From Chrysoperla carnea (Eukaryota; Arthropoda; Insecta; Neuroptera; Chrysopidae): a stretch of 64,000 nucleotides of DNA. The stretch covers positions 117,174,368 through 117,238,367 of the forward strand of contig NC_058337.1 of the NCBI RefSeq assembly GCF_905475395.1. The letters run 5' to 3'. The notes beneath the pieces are model-generated. The model was not told where the DNA came from. It worked only from the letters and a program-made list of their open reading frames with translations, and made no database searches. Positions 24,099 to 36,027 of the stretch are shown piece by piece. A program made the translations under genes and the position numbers. Each line of letters opens with the position of its first letter. The stretch's first letter is position 1.

Positions 24099-25421
24099 TG
24101 TGATCAAATAAAAAAAAAATGGCGTCAATTTTTAGATAATTCTGAGTTCGGAGAAAAAAATTGAATTTAGTAGATCATTATGATACAAATTGAGGAAACT
24201 AAAATCTAACATTTTTTGATGGTCGGAAGGGGTCCAAAAAAAATGGTAAAGTGGCCTAATCCGGTCTTTCGCGTCAGACACCGTCGGATTGAGTTAAAAA
24301 TAAAAAAATGTTCAATAAGCTTACGCGCCGTAAAAAGGCGAAAAGAATGAGCTGCGAATGAACCCGATTGGTCCATCGATGTCCCCACAAATTGCAAAAA
24401 ACCATCGATTTTGCTCGAAATTTCAAAACTTCATAGCTCTTGTTGTTTTAAAGATTCAAAGCTGAGATTTAAATGGATTGTAGCTTTTGTACCCATGAAG
24501 TATCACACACAATTTCAGCAAGATCGAATGTATACTTTTTGCAAACCGCAGCTGAATGCAAAAAACAGGACTTTTGTAAAATGCTTCAATAGTTAAAGTA
24601 ATACCTACTAAAGTGTCAACCTCTCATCTTAAGTAAAAGTTAATAAAATATTAATTTTAAATTACTATTATTTTAAATTATAACATTAAAAATAGGATGG
24701 GAGTAATGGGAGCAATTATTAAGACTATAATGTCACATAACTTCAGTCTCTTAATAATTGCTCTCATTACTCCCATCCTATTTTTAATGTTATAATTTAA
24801 AATAATAGTAATTTAAAATTAATATTTTATTAACTTTTACTTAAGATGAGAGGTTGACACTTTAGTAGGTATTACTTTAACTATTGAAGCATATGATCGC
24901 GTAAAAAAAATAGCGCGTTACCGCACCACAACTTTTTTAGGGCCATTTTACAAAAGTCCTGTTTTTTGCATTCAGCTGCGGTTTGCAAAAAGTATACATT
25001 CGATCTTGCTGAAATTGTGTGTGATACTTCATGGGTACAAAAGCTACAATCCATTTAAATCTCAGCTTTGAATCTTTAAAACAACAAGAGCTATGAAGTT
25101 TTGAAATTTCGAGCAAAATCGATGGTTTTTTGCAATTTGTGGGGACATCGATGGACCAATCGGGTTCATTCGCAGCTCATTCTTTTCGCCTTTTTACGGC
25201 GCGTAAGCTTATTGAACATTTTTTTATTTTTAACTCAATCCGACGGTGTCTGACGCGAAAGACCGGATTAGGCCACTTTACCATTTTTTTTGGACCCCTT
25301 CCGACCATCAAAAAATGTTAGATTTTAGTTTCCTCAATTTGTATCATAATGATCTACTAAATTCAATTTTTTTCTCCGAACTCAGAATTAAATTATTCAA
25401 AAAGTTAATTTGATCATATCA
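24099..25421. mobile_element. 1.3-kb fold-back palindrome (long inverted repeat)
   Basis: The left arm 24138-24724 and right arm 24751-25390 are reverse complements. Reading both, I saw one substitution (GGGAGC versus GAGAGC near the centre), a 2-bp indel, and one 53-bp block present only in the right arm (24893-24945). Only about 26 bp separate the arms. Outer segments are diverged but both end in TGATCAAAT-type sequence (24101; reversed near 25416). TTCTTCTAG at 24090-24098 and TTCTTCTGG at 25422-25430 are a possible 9-bp target duplication. Each arm holds the same 63-codon open frame (MQFVGTSMDQSGSF..), on opposite strands. A fold-back or long-TIR (Mutator-like) non-autonomous transposon is the best reading; a transcript would form a hairpin of about 600 bp. 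Confidence 0.85.
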
Positions 25422-28400
25422 TTCTTCTGGAAAGAAAAGGGCAGTAATGTGACAGATAAGTTTTGAAATTGCATTATCGACGATATATATTCTATATTAC
25501 TTTTCGAATTGATCCAATTTTTTTTAATGGATTTTATTTTTATATGAGTTTTTAAAAACGTTTAACAGTACGACTATTTATCTACATATTTTGGATTTGG
25601 AAGAATTACATAATATTTCACGCAATTTGATGAAGCCATAAAATCGAAAAATCCGATTAGCGAATCTTTAATGAATATCATTTACCTTGACAAATGTTAC
25701 GTTCTTGAATCTTTAATGATATTTAATTAAAAAGTAGCATATTAAAAATGGATATTTCAATTCAAATTTGAACATCACATTTTAAATATCGCTACCTGTA
25801 AGAAAGTACCATGCTTACAACAATCCTTTCTTCAAAGTTTCAATCTTCTGCGGCTAATGGTTTTTGAGTTATGCGAGAACCTAGACTTTACGTCGAAACT
25901 AGTCAGAAGGGATTCACGAATGCTCCAAATAGATATTTTGTACTTTTGTGAACGGATCAACGATTTCAAGGGTAACTACAACGCATTACGAGTAAAAAAA
26001 TGGCCAATGAGTTAATTCGGCTAATCCCATAAATACTATATAAATTAAACCTATATTTAAAAGCAATTTTAGTGCCTTATTGTTAACGGCATGTCTTTAT
26101 ATTCCATTGTTTGTCTCTGATATTAAAGTCGTCTTAAATATTTCAAAATATGAGTACTAACGATTCTTTTGTAGAAAATGTTATTACAAAACAAATATTT
26201 AAGTTAGCCATTTTATGAGTATCATGTTACCTATTTCCTGTTTTAATATGAAATGAAATACTTTTTATTTTGTTTCTTTACCTGATCTCAATTTGATGAT
26301 ATACTATTATATATATTTCTAAGTTCAACATGAATCGGTGATGGTGTTTGGAAAAATAAAGGAGATAAAGTTTTTAGATATCTTAACATACGACGTGTGA
26401 AATAATTACAAAATCAAGATAGTTTATGTTCAAAATTAATTTATTATATCTTCAAATTGTACAATTAATAGTACCAATACATCGAGATATTATAAACATG
26501 AATACCTGGTTGTAAAACGAAAAAATTAATAGAAAATCCCTAATTTGGATGGAGAAGCCATCCCTAAAAACTATACCTTAATAGAAAACCGACATTATAT
26601 GGCATGCAGTATCTTTTTTAATGCTACTTCTGAACTGAAGAGTGTATGCTGGACAAATTAGCCTGATAAACTCCGATTTCCTCGATTCGTCGCCACTATG
26701 AAAAATAAGTGAATCATTGAATTTTCAAAATATGATAATATCTTAAAACTTCATGTCAGAAAGCTGTGTTAATAAATATTAATTAGTCTACGATAGTTGG
26801 TCATTACACATATCAAATTTTTTAATTTTTTGTCTAAATGTACATTGTACATGAGATTTCCTGTCATGTTTCCTGACTTCATGTCACATATACATTCAAA
26901 TTTTAATGATTACATAAGTAATGTCATAGGTAAAAAGGTAGCTTACATTTTTTTGAATTTATTTGGAACAAGACAAAAATTTACTAGGACGTAGTTCTTG
27001 GGTTGTCGAACAAAACTCATCAAGGGCGATATTGAGTAATTTCTGGGAGTAAACAATTTTTAATTGCCTCTCTATGTTAAAAAAAACTTACATACTTCTT
27101 ATTGTAATAATAAGATAGTTTAGGCTCCGACAATGTCGACTTTGTTCCGATACTTATCAAAGCGCTATTTTAGTTATTTCTCAAGAATCGAATCACCGAG
27201 ACGCTCCTTTGCTTAGAGCCGCATCAAAGTCGTGTCGGAGAATCAATTATCGATAGTACGAATGAAGGGATCGATATTTAAAAAGCTGCAGATATTTTTT
27301 AATCATAAAATGGTGAAGCAATTAAAAATATTTCGGCCTCAAAACTAAACAAGGACACCTTTCTCAATCCCTTGCTCGGAGTTGTTACACTACCCACAGC
27401 TTCGTACACACTTTCTTCTCAAAATCATGGAAATTCCAAAAAAAAATTTTTGTCAAGACATGATTAACTCCACGCCTTGAACAGGCTTTTTTCTATAAAG
27501 TCTTCCTCTCCAAAAATTTCTAGCTACCGCCCATGTAGATTTCTCTTAAAAATTTCAATAAATGCACTCACTAACATATTACAAATTCGACTATATAAAT
27601 ATTAAAAAGCAAAGACAGAGATTGATTTTTCGACTGAATGATCGAAATGAAACGAATGCCAACAGTAAAAGACAAAATCTTCCAAAATCAGAGTCAAATC
27701 GCAATGAAGCGTTGAATATCTGTCTATGTGAGTACAGTTCAGAAATCTTTTAACTCAGATTATAAATAAATACCATCTGCTGATTATAACATTTCGACTA
27801 CCTAATATCTCTACCTGGACCAAAACAAGTCTTTAGTTGTAGTTAGAGCTATGGATGGGGCAACACACACACTCACACACACACACGTGAGTTTGTTTGT
27901 GTGTTACAGGTTGTTAATAGAGCGCATACATTTTATACTATATGTGGTGATTTTGGTTGTCTTTTTAAAAAACTGATTGCAGAGAAGAAAACATCTGCTC
28001 CTTATTGAAATATGTATTATATTCATATTATATCTTTTTAAATATACCGTATGTTTACTTAGTATTTGGACACTTAAAAAAATTTACATTATTTACATTA
28101 TTACTTTCATGATCAAAACACTGATTGTTTGGAAAGTGTCAGGCATTTTAATGTTTGTGTGATCATTTTTATGCCATTTGGGTGGTCACAAATCATTTCA
28201 GTCTAAGTATAAAGTGATTTATATGTCTCGTAACAAATGAATCAGATCTGTACATAGGTTAATTACATTACCTGGATCACCGAGCTTTACTCGGTGTTTT
28301 TTGAGTTAAAAAAGCACAAATTTTATCACTAATATAAGAACCATTTAAAATTTCTACACATCAATTGGAATGTCCCGGTAATGCACTTTATTTCATCGCC

Positions 28401-28798
28401 AATAGGTGTCAAAAAGAGTCTTATTTTGCAGTCAATGTTTCAGTTTTTCCTGAAAACACGGATAAAACGACTTTATTTTAAAAATGAACCATAGCTAGAT
28501 CAATTTTTCGCCCCAAAAACCCCTTACATACTAATTTTCATGAAAATCATTGGAGCCATTTCCAAGATTGTTGAAGATAAATAGAACAAAGTGTCCATAA
28601 TGGTACTTAACTTTAAAGAACCAGTGTTTCAATTTGGTTGACTTTTTTTTTTAATTTTTATGTATTAATTTTTCTATACGTTTCCGAGCAAAAAATCTAT
28701 TTATAATCAATTATTATTATTTTCGCTGTTTATTGAAATGCATCTAAAAGTATCATTTTAGCAACCGATTTAATACCAAGTGAAATTTACAAAATTTA
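25422..28798. other. intergenic, no gene seen
   Basis: AT-rich, about 3.4 kb. A short (CA)n stretch with a CACACACACACGTGAG centre lies at 27860-27905. A segment CACCGAGCTTTACTCGGTG at 28278-28296 is a small hairpin typical of insect repeat heads. No genes. Confidence 0.4.
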
Positions 28799-28975
28799 AA
28801 AACCCCCGAGAAATTTTTCGGGTACGGAACCATAAACTCGAACTTGAAACGTATCTTAGAACAATATCCATTAAATCACCTTTTTCTTTAGAGCCTTCTC
28901 CAAACTGAACCAATTTTGAGAATCATTGCCTATTTTTTAGCTGTTCCGGGTATGGAACCCTAAACGTTTTCAGAA
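28799..28975 (-). repeat. interspersed family B, copy 3 (reversed)
   Basis: Reads AACCCCCGAG, CGGGTACGGAACCATAAACTCG, AACTTGAAACGTATCTTAGAAC and CCATTAAATCACCTTTT, the reverse complement of the 22930-23010 part of copy 2 with scattered changes. A second GGGTATGGAACCCTAAAC phrase at 28945-28965 suggests a partial duplication inside the copy. Confidence 0.65.
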
Positions 28976-31900
28976 ACTTTGTATTGGTACCATTTAGGAA
29001 ACAGCAGAAAAAATGTGAAAATATTATAATAAACTTATTTTTCATCATAAAGTTAATGAATTGATTGTCAGATTTCATTTGAGACCGGCAGTTATGAGAA
29101 AAAAGCCCAGAACGAAATAAGCAACGATATACAATAGGCTGCTCTCCTCTGCATACACTAAAACAAAGGCAGAAGTAGTATAAACACACTGTATAAAATA
29201 TAGAATGTTTACAAACATTAATTTCTGTATCTTTTTTCTGTGTTTCTTCAAAAAACTCTCACAAATATCGCAGCTGTTCTATATTTTGCTGGGTTCGTTC
29301 CTTTGCTTGAATTAATAATTAAACCAGCTGGTTTTTATATGCATTAGAGTCAATAATATAAGGTATTTTTTTATATAAGTTTTAAAAACAAAAAATATAT
29401 ACATGATTTATACAAATTATGTAAAAAAATAAAGTTTTTTAAATAAAAAATGTCATTTTTTAACTTTATCGCGTGTTATTATCAGTTCACTAATATATGT
29501 AAAGGTTCTATTAGCCTAAAACGTAAAGTGGTTTATTTTATCGATAACAAGTTTTATCTTCTTATACGTTAAATTATTAGGCCTTAAAACATTACAACAA
29601 CACCTTTTTAACGGTTCGTTAAATTAAAGTACCGTTTTTACCAAAAGCGAAATTGGTTTTTGAATATATTTTTATTATTCTATTAACAATCGATTTAAAA
29701 GTTTTTAATATTCTGTCCGAAAAATTCATTATTCATATTTGTTATGCAAATGTAGATAACGGTAATGTATAATCAATTGCATAACTTATACGATTAAGTC
29801 AGGGATATGAGTGTTGAATTCTACATGTATGCAACGTTCTTAACTTTACAACTTTTGTAATTCTAAAACCTGGAGTAAGGTTCTAAAACCTGGTAATTCT
29901 AAAACTTGGAGTAAAATGTCACATATAAATATTGATTAACGTGTAAATTGTTTATTTTTAACTTGGGCTTAGGAATAGCTGGATTAAGAATTTCAAGGTT
30001 CGAGGCCAATATCTTGTAGAGCAAACTTAACTACATACTTTCCAAATCAGCAGACGCCACGTTTAGATGCCACCTTCTTGGGAGCGTTTCCGTACCCTTT
30101 TTATACGGCCTGATTTAGCAAAGACTCCCGAATGTTCACCAATTAAATGTGCAAAGAAATTTTCACATATTCCACTGGTAAAGCCCTTGGGTTGCCTTGT
30201 CCCCATCCTAATCCAGCTCCAATCCAAGTTTGAGGTTTAAGCTCGTTTGGGTAAAGTCTACGATATGGAATTACGGTGAAAGTGAGACGAAAAAAAATTT
30301 TGCCCAAGCTTTTATTGAACATTTATAGATTAAAAATCAAATTTCATCAAACTTACAAAACAGAAATATTTTTCTTGTACAGGGAATTAATGTATTCGTT
30401 CCTCTTTTATCATTTTGTTTCAATTACTCATAAGTTGGATTAAATATAACTATAAAGGACTACTTTATGAATTTGAGCTGTGTTGCCTTGCAAATAAAAT
30501 GTACATTCTTTGTTAAGAAAATTTAACTGACTCAGGCTATGGAAAGCACTAAAATCGTTTGGATTTTATTTTTGATTGACTTTAAAAGATATTTTATGCA
30601 AATTTGAACATTCATTGTTTACTGTCACTTATTAAAGTTCGTGCACTATATTTCGGAACATCTTATCTAATATATGCAACTTGTATATCTTCAATGTATA
30701 ACAAATTGCATACAGCAAATAAAGTTTATAAAATATTTTACATTGTTTTCAATTTTATATATTTTTAATATCAAAGATATTTACATTTCAACATTTATTT
30801 TACTAGAAGACATAAACAAAAGAACTAGCTAGCTAGCTAACAGTAGCTTGCTTGGTTGGCTATAGCTTATAAACGAACAGGTGATTCAATAAAAATGATT
30901 TTGCATATTTGTGTTATGTTTTATTATAGTTGAAATATATCAAAAAATCTTTAAACCAGTAATAATATGTTGTGAATCTTGTGGCGATACAAATCAAAGT
31001 CATTTTTAATGCAAATCAACACAAAGACAATATAAAGAAAGGTGTCTTATGTGGTTAGTCAGTAGCTTGGCATAAATGGTATACTGTTATTATAACACAG
31101 GGTGTAACAGAAATAAAAAAATGAATTTTGGAAGTATTATTATTTACACGCGACTATCTGTTTTTGATATCGTCACTCTAACAGATTGGCTGGAAATTAG
31201 ATGTGAAAAATAAATCAATTGTAAAAAAATGCTTTCGTGATTTAAACAAAAAAAACAAAAATTATAAAGGTTTTGTGTATGCAAACAAAAAAAGTTTTTT
31301 AACAAATACAACTCTTTATCGAAATACGTGCAAAATACAAATACAATTTTTTATCGAAATGGCCCAATGGTTGCAAATAAATAATAAAAGGTTTTACATT
31401 CAATTTGAGACCAAAATTTCCAATCAAGTCAGGATCAGACATGCATGCACGTATTTTATTTCAATATTCACTTAAAACTTCTCCTTGACTTCTTCTCTAA
31501 ATAAAGTTTTAATCTAATAAATTTTTCATTATTTATTTTCAAGTAGCAAATTCAATTTGGAGCTGGCTGTCTGCCACCGGCAAAAACGATAATTTCCGAA
31601 CGGATCTGATATTTATTATATTTGCTATGATACCATGTCTACTGCAAAAATGCAAACCGAATTTTTCTAATAGTAGATAATAGACGTGCATTTTGGTAAG
31701 AGAAAATTAAAGGAATCTTTCATCTAATGACATACCGAGAGGTGAGCGATCAAGAGAACTGCCACCTTCCCTGAATCTAAAAGTATCAAAAATTGGTGCA
31801 TTTTTGGGGAAAGAATTACTGTTTTGCAACCCTTGAGCCAACAGCTAGACACGCTCATGGAAATTTTACTTACGAAACGCGTAAAAATTAGTAAGTAATC

Positions 31901-33434
31901 AAAACAGACTTTTTTGTAATTTAACTAAAATTTCGTTCGCATAAAATTTTCTTAAGTCCTCAAAGTCGAAGTTTTATAGCTTATGGTTCTAATGAGATCC
32001 ATTTTTTCGTCAGCATTTTAACCAAAATAACTTTAAAAAGTCTCATTTAAAATTAATTTGTCCTAAATAATATTCCAAAAAAAATTTTTTTATTCATCCA
32101 AGTTAATCTAGCATCCCTGACATTGCTAAATAAATCCAATAAAATATCGAAGTTTGTCAATTACAATTCCATTCTTAAAATTAGCCAAAGTAAGTTTTAA
32201 AAATTAGGTATCACAAAATATTAAAATTTAAAACAATTTTCTTTACCTTTAAATAATTTCCAAAAACTTCACACTTACTAATATAAAAATTTCAAGCACT
32301 TAAATAGTTTTATTAACACTCAAATCGTTATAATAGTTTCAACAACGCTCAATTGTTGGATGATCTAAAAATTCGCACAAACCACTTTCCAAATTAATAA
32401 AAATAAAAATAAAACACTAATAAATAAAACAAATAAATCTAAAATTGTATTCACTCAGAAGTAAAAATTTTCAAAAATAATTCATCAAAACATTAATATA
32501 CTAAGTAGATATTTATTTTGCAAATCTTACTGCCGCGCGCGCCACATGTTAAATAAATCAAAGTAAATCTGTGTTGCAGTTCTTTAAAAAAAATCTGGTA
32601 AGATAAATGCAGCATACGAATGGAGCATGTAGCGTGTAAGATAAATATGTATACATAATTTTTTTTTTTTTTTTTTGAAGTGGCATATTCAAAAAGGTAG
32701 AAGGGCTGGTATTAAATACTTCTCAAATACCCTAAAGGCATTATTTATCATTTTGTTTTTCTTCATTTTATACCCTGTGTTACTATTATAAGTCTATACA
32801 AAGGGTATAATATAATCTTTTGTTTGTAATGGCTAGAAATATTGGTCATGAAAAAAAAAAGTTTAGTAAACAGGTGTTGTTAGAAATGTTTGAATAATTA
32901 AGAGTAGTTAACCTGTAAGAGAATATCGCACATTCAATCTTATAATAGGTAATTATGATTGTAATCGTTTTGCTCGGTAGAGAGTTCCGTCGTATTTAGA
33001 CCGTGATACCAAAATGAATTTAAAATTCAATTTTCTTTTCGAGGATTAATGAATGCTTTGGTAATCAAGAATATTGAAGTTTTGATCATGGCCAGAAATT
33101 GAGTCTTTGACGTGTTTTTCGGCGATTTTTTCTTTTTACTACCGTATTCGAAGAGAATTATGTACAACATAAGTCTAGGCCTAATATATCCCCATTTTTC
33201 CATAATGAAGCAACTTATTTTAAGGGCTAATAAACTTCGATTTTCTGATTATCAAACTTACTTTTATCAAAAAGCTCCAAAAGCCAGGTACTAAAAAGCC
33301 AGGTACAGAACAGAATTTTGATTTCACTATGACCTGACGGTCTAGCTGTCTTAGTTTTTTAACTGCAATGTTTTCCGTGCGTTCAATTATTCTGTGAAAA
33401 TAGTTTTTTTGGTAGTTTTCAAACACTTGTCATC
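28976..33434. other. intergenic, no gene seen
   Basis: AT-rich. It holds an 18-nt T run at 32659-32676 and a small AGCTAGCTAGCTAAC repeat near 30825. Open frames at 28923-29189 and 31203-31475 are Lys/Phe/Ser-rich with no context. No RNA gene found. Confidence 0.4.
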
Positions 33435-33835
33435 ATGTCTCGGTAAGTTTTTCCCCGAGAATACATAGGTAAAAATTTTTCCATTGGTTCTCTTCGTTTA
33501 TGTATAAAAATTTCCAAACAATAATTATTTTTCTAAGTAGAAAACCATAGAATCATCATAACATTCTAGTATTGAAACACACATAATCGATTCTATATAT
33601 AAATAACAGTCGCTACCTTTTTTCAACTACATGATATTTTCATTCGCCAAGACGTAAATAAATTTTACAACAAAATTCCTGTCAAAATTTCGAACAATTC
33701 GTTCAAATGTAAAAAAACACCGCAATAATCCGCAATAAATTTGTATTAATTTCTCTGTGTGAATCATTTAGCACCAGAAGTCAAACAAAAAAGGAAATTT
33801 GTGAAAAAAACCATAGAAGGAAATCAGTTAAAAAG
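33435..33835 (+). CDS. possible 5' exons of an unidentified gene
   Basis: I see a start ATGTCTCG (33435-33442) directly followed by a good donor (GTAAGT). An acceptor at 33770-33771 (CTCTGTGTGAATCATTTAG) then opens 33772-33835, which ends at a GTATTT donor. Joined, the two exons read in one frame as a 24-residue basic N-terminus (MSRTRSQTKKEICEKNHRRK..). The outgoing phase is 0, whereas the next clear exon (34853) needs an incoming phase of 1, so either a short exon is missing between them or this is a separate or false model. Function unknown. Confidence 0.3.
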
Positions 33836-34852
33836 GTATTTCAATAAGTATGTGAACTTTTTTATATTTTTTATGCGACACAAGTTGAGCTTTACGAATT
33901 AAAAATAATTTTAAAAGATGTAATTTAGGAGACAGAAGTATTCCGCAGAATTCCCGTGAGCTTAAATGTATTTTCTAATATGTTTACCTTCTGAATCAAA
34001 ATTTTGAGATTGTAACTTTTAAAATCGCTACACAAACAGTGATTCAAAAATTATCAAATAACTCCAAAATTCGCTTTTTTTTATAAACAAAAGCAAACAA
34101 AAATTTATTTCTGAAATTCTTAGCTTAAGAGAAAGAAATTTGCATTGTTGAAAAACTTGCGTTCTTAACGAAACCTCCAAAGTGACTTTTCAGATTTAAC
34201 GCAATAATTACAGGTTTTAGAAACATTTTATACTTCTTTTCAAATAAGTCAAAGAATCTTTATAAATTTTGTCTGTCTAAAAAATCCATAAAAACCATTA
34301 TCATTCGGGAATGAACTGGCATGACAAATACTTCTCACAGAAATTCTGTACAAGTGTCAGAAATTTGTCGTATCGTTGGTAACAGTTATACTTTTCCAAA
34401 AATTTATTAACTTCGCAATCAAAATTATCTAAATTTTTCGTGTCCGTTTTTTCTCTTTTTAAAAAAAAAATATATTTGCAAAAATCTAAATTATTATGTA
34501 GAATTCGTCTAAATTTAAATTATAATTTCAAAAAAAATATTAAAATAATAGAAAAATTGTGTAAGATTTTAAGATAAGGTGTTATCAAACTCCAAAACCG
34601 TGAAAATTGAAGAATTTATCCTTTGACTTGATAATTACCCAAAAATGTTTTACAAATAAAAATTTTGAAAATTGTAGAACAAAAACTAAAAAATTTCTTT
34701 GTCAATTAATAATGTGTTTAAAAAATGCATTTCTGGCATTCTATATCGACAGCATTTCATCTGCATGCAAAGAAACCGAGTAAAAAGCGATCTGATAATT
34801 TCGAATATAATATTTTAAAACAATTTTTTAAGATTTTTCATTTAATTTCCAG

Positions 34853-35611
34853 CACGAATCGGAAAAATTAATGGGAATTTTAATTTATTCCATAAGAAAT
34901 CACAAACCATAACTCGTACAGTTCGAGCTATATCACCTACAGGTTTACAAGCAGTTGTCCACGCAAATCAAAATTTATGCGTTAATCAAGGAACATCATC
35001 AAAGGATAAACCTATATTTGACATAATGATTCGCCTACCTGCAAATGTTACGCCCGACAGTGTTGTTATTTCCATGTATTTGGATTCAGTTGAATCCAAA
35101 AACAATCTCAATTCAAACTGCCCGAAAGATTCAAATATCGTTAATGTTAGTACTTCAGAGTAAGTGTTTTTTGTGAGTTTATAAACGAAGTTCTTAATAA
35201 ATAATGCTGCTATTTCTCCCGATTTGATCTGAAGCCTTGTAATGAAAACCTTGACTCATGATAATTTTGTTTTAACCAAGTTTAATATAGATTTTCAAAA
35301 TTTAAGGAAATCCATAAAATTGGAATGCAGTGAAGATACGGATACTGTGACAGTTTTCGAAGGAAATGTTGTATTATCATCAGACGTGGATATAACATCA
35401 TTATCAAAAATTCCATTGGTCGTTTTCAGTGACAAAACGGTATGCTTGATTTTATTTTGGACAAAAAAGACATAAATGAATTTTTACTATCTAATTGAAT
35501 GAAAAATTTTTATAGGAAATAGCTGCAGTTAATTTAATTGACACAAAACATTGGAATTTGACTAATGAAAAATTCGGTTTTGGGAATTTAATACTTACAT
35601 TTCCTAAATAG
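34853..35611 (+). CDS. unidentified gene, three 3' exons, 5' end unresolved
   Basis: Exons 34853-35159, 35235-35439 and 35516-35611 join in frame with canonical sites (acceptor TTTAATTTCCAG, donors GAGTAAGT and CGGTATGC, acceptor TTTTTATAG). The stop is TAG at 35609-35611. About 202 residues are encoded, starting RIGKINGNFNLFHKKSQT.. and including DIMIRLPANVTPDSVVISMY and FGFGNLILTFPK. The alternating hydrophobic pattern suggests a beta-rich domain. I do not recognise the family. No signal peptide or membrane segment is seen in this part. The incoming phase at 34853 is 1, so an upstream exon must exist; 33435-33835 is a candidate but does not fit directly. The donor after 35439 is phase 0 and could instead splice to 36028, which would fuse this gene with the next one. 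Confidence 0.5.
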
Positions 35612-36027
35612 TTTTATATTTTAAATTCAATATTTTGTAATTAAAAAAGTCTTCATTAAATTTATTTTGTAAAATATAAATCGCATTATTTCTACTCAAA
35701 AATTGCTTATCAGAAAATTTTAGCCTATTTGTCTGTTTTAATTTATTGAGTTTTTACGAAATAATTTTGCAGGTTCGTAGAGAAATTCGAAAATGATTTT
35801 TTATTTCAATTTATTTTTTTTTATTTTTTATTTTACTTCAAAAGTTTACCGAGATTTTTTAGCCACTTATAGGCAATATTTATTACATTTCAGTAAATAG
35901 GAGGCAATATAAGAACTTTTAACAAAAGATTAATAAAAGAGAAAGATTTCCATTTCTTTAAATCCATTATATATGAAACGAGCTTTCCATTTTTTTTCAA
36001 AATATTTCCTTTCTTTTTTATTTTCAG

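Noticed and set aside
31098-32782. Possible 1.7-kb transposon with AACACAGGGT ends
   Set aside because: The two motifs are in inverted orientation but share only about 10 bp, with no flanking duplication; chance cannot be excluded.
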